Assembly (NCBI GenBank): GCA_023425615.1
Contig: JAFACJ010000809.1
Coordinates: 1 to 5,884 of the forward strand
Reading direction: 5' to 3'
Length of the DNA: 5,884 bases
DNA from: Actinomycetes bacterium
GTDB taxonomy: Bacteria > Actinomycetota > Actinomycetes > Streptosporangiales > Streptosporangiaceae
Under the pieces are notes generated by a model. That model was given only the letters and a program-made list of their open reading frames with translations. It did not search any database and was not told the DNA's origin. Of this stretch, positions 5,684-5,884 are shown piece by piece (the stretch's first letter is position 1; each line of letters opens with the position of its first letter). The position numbers and the translations under genes are program-made.

Positions 5684-5884
5684 GGCCAGAGCCTCTTCCT
5701 GGTCGCCCCGGTGGTCGGGGACGAAGCGGTAGCCGACGTTGCGCACGGTGCCGATGAGCGACTCGTACTCGGCGCCGAGCTTGGCACGCAGGCGCCGCAC
5801 GTGGACGTCCACGGTGCGGGTGCCGCCGAAGTAGTCGTAGCCCCAGACCTCCTGCAGCAGCTGGGCGCGGGTGAAGACCCGGCC
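5672..5884 (-). CDS. glnR: GlnR-type nitrogen response regulator (C-terminal part, runs off right edge)
   Basis: The last 70 codons of an OmpR/PhoB-type regulator; the receiver domain lies beyond the right edge. The visible winged-helix DNA-binding domain has the blocks [37 protein letters not shown] (recognition helix) and [13 protein letters not shown] (the wing). From memory, this wording is nearly that of Streptomyces GlnR, the orphan regulator that activates glutamine synthetase and ammonium uptake genes and represses gdhA and others. A short variable tail ([15 protein letters not shown]) follows. The neighbourhood with mshD and a secreted 5'-nucleotidase matches the S. coelicolor glnR region as I recall it. 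The alternative is another OmpR-family regulator such as MtrA or PhoP; the [25 protein letters not shown] wording is shared by several, so the family is certain and the name likely. Confidence 0.78.
   Translation of the reverse strand, partial: GRVFTRAQLLQEVWGYDYFGGTRTVDVHVRRLRAKLGAEYESLIGTVRNVGYRFVPDHRGDQEEALAARP

Noticed and set aside
1..5884. Search for a novel system (defence, mobile or biosynthetic island)
   Set aside because: Every sizeable stretch is explained by conserved core genes with uniform composition; no transposase, integrase, CRISPR, toxin-antitoxin or tRNA signal is seen.

Overview
The window is very GC-rich DNA with strong third-position G/C bias, GTG starts and long antisense shadow ORFs. 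This is typical of a high-GC actinomycete. A mycothiol synthase gene (mshD) and a GlnR-type regulator make Actinomycetes essentially certain. A Streptomyces or Streptosporangiales-like organism is plausible, but I cannot place it further.

Layout, left to right. Positions 1-2597 (minus strand) hold the start of the high-affinity phosphate uptake operon, transcribed pstS-pstC-pstA. The 3' part of pstA, and presumably pstB, lie beyond the left edge. A PHO box (GTTCAC-type direct repeats 11 nt apart) sits at 2684-2724 upstream of pstS. Two GC-rich hairpins lie between pstS and pstC, while pstC and pstA overlap by 4 nt. Positions 2788-3627 (minus) are mshD, for the last step of mycothiol synthesis. 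Positions 3628-3789 are a divergent promoter region. Positions 3790-5562 (plus) encode a secreted 5'-nucleotidase of the UshA family. Positions 5563-5671 are a short convergent intergenic region packed with three hairpins. Positions 5672-5884 (minus) are the C-terminal DNA-binding end of an OmpR-type regulator that reads as GlnR, the actinobacterial nitrogen regulator.

How the genes work together: the secreted nucleotidase can release phosphate from extracellular nucleotides and the Pst transporter imports it under PhoP control. GlnR governs nitrogen genes and mshD makes the redox buffer thiol. From memory, the same neighbours (pst, mshD, secreted 5'-nucleotidase, glnR) occur in one region of the Streptomyces coelicolor chromosome, so this looks like a conserved core neighbourhood in compact form. 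I see no mobile element, CRISPR array, RNA gene or novel defence-like system. The most interesting items are regulatory: the pstS leader, the pstS-pstC hairpins, the promoter architecture around 3628-3789, and the repeat cluster at 5579-5683.
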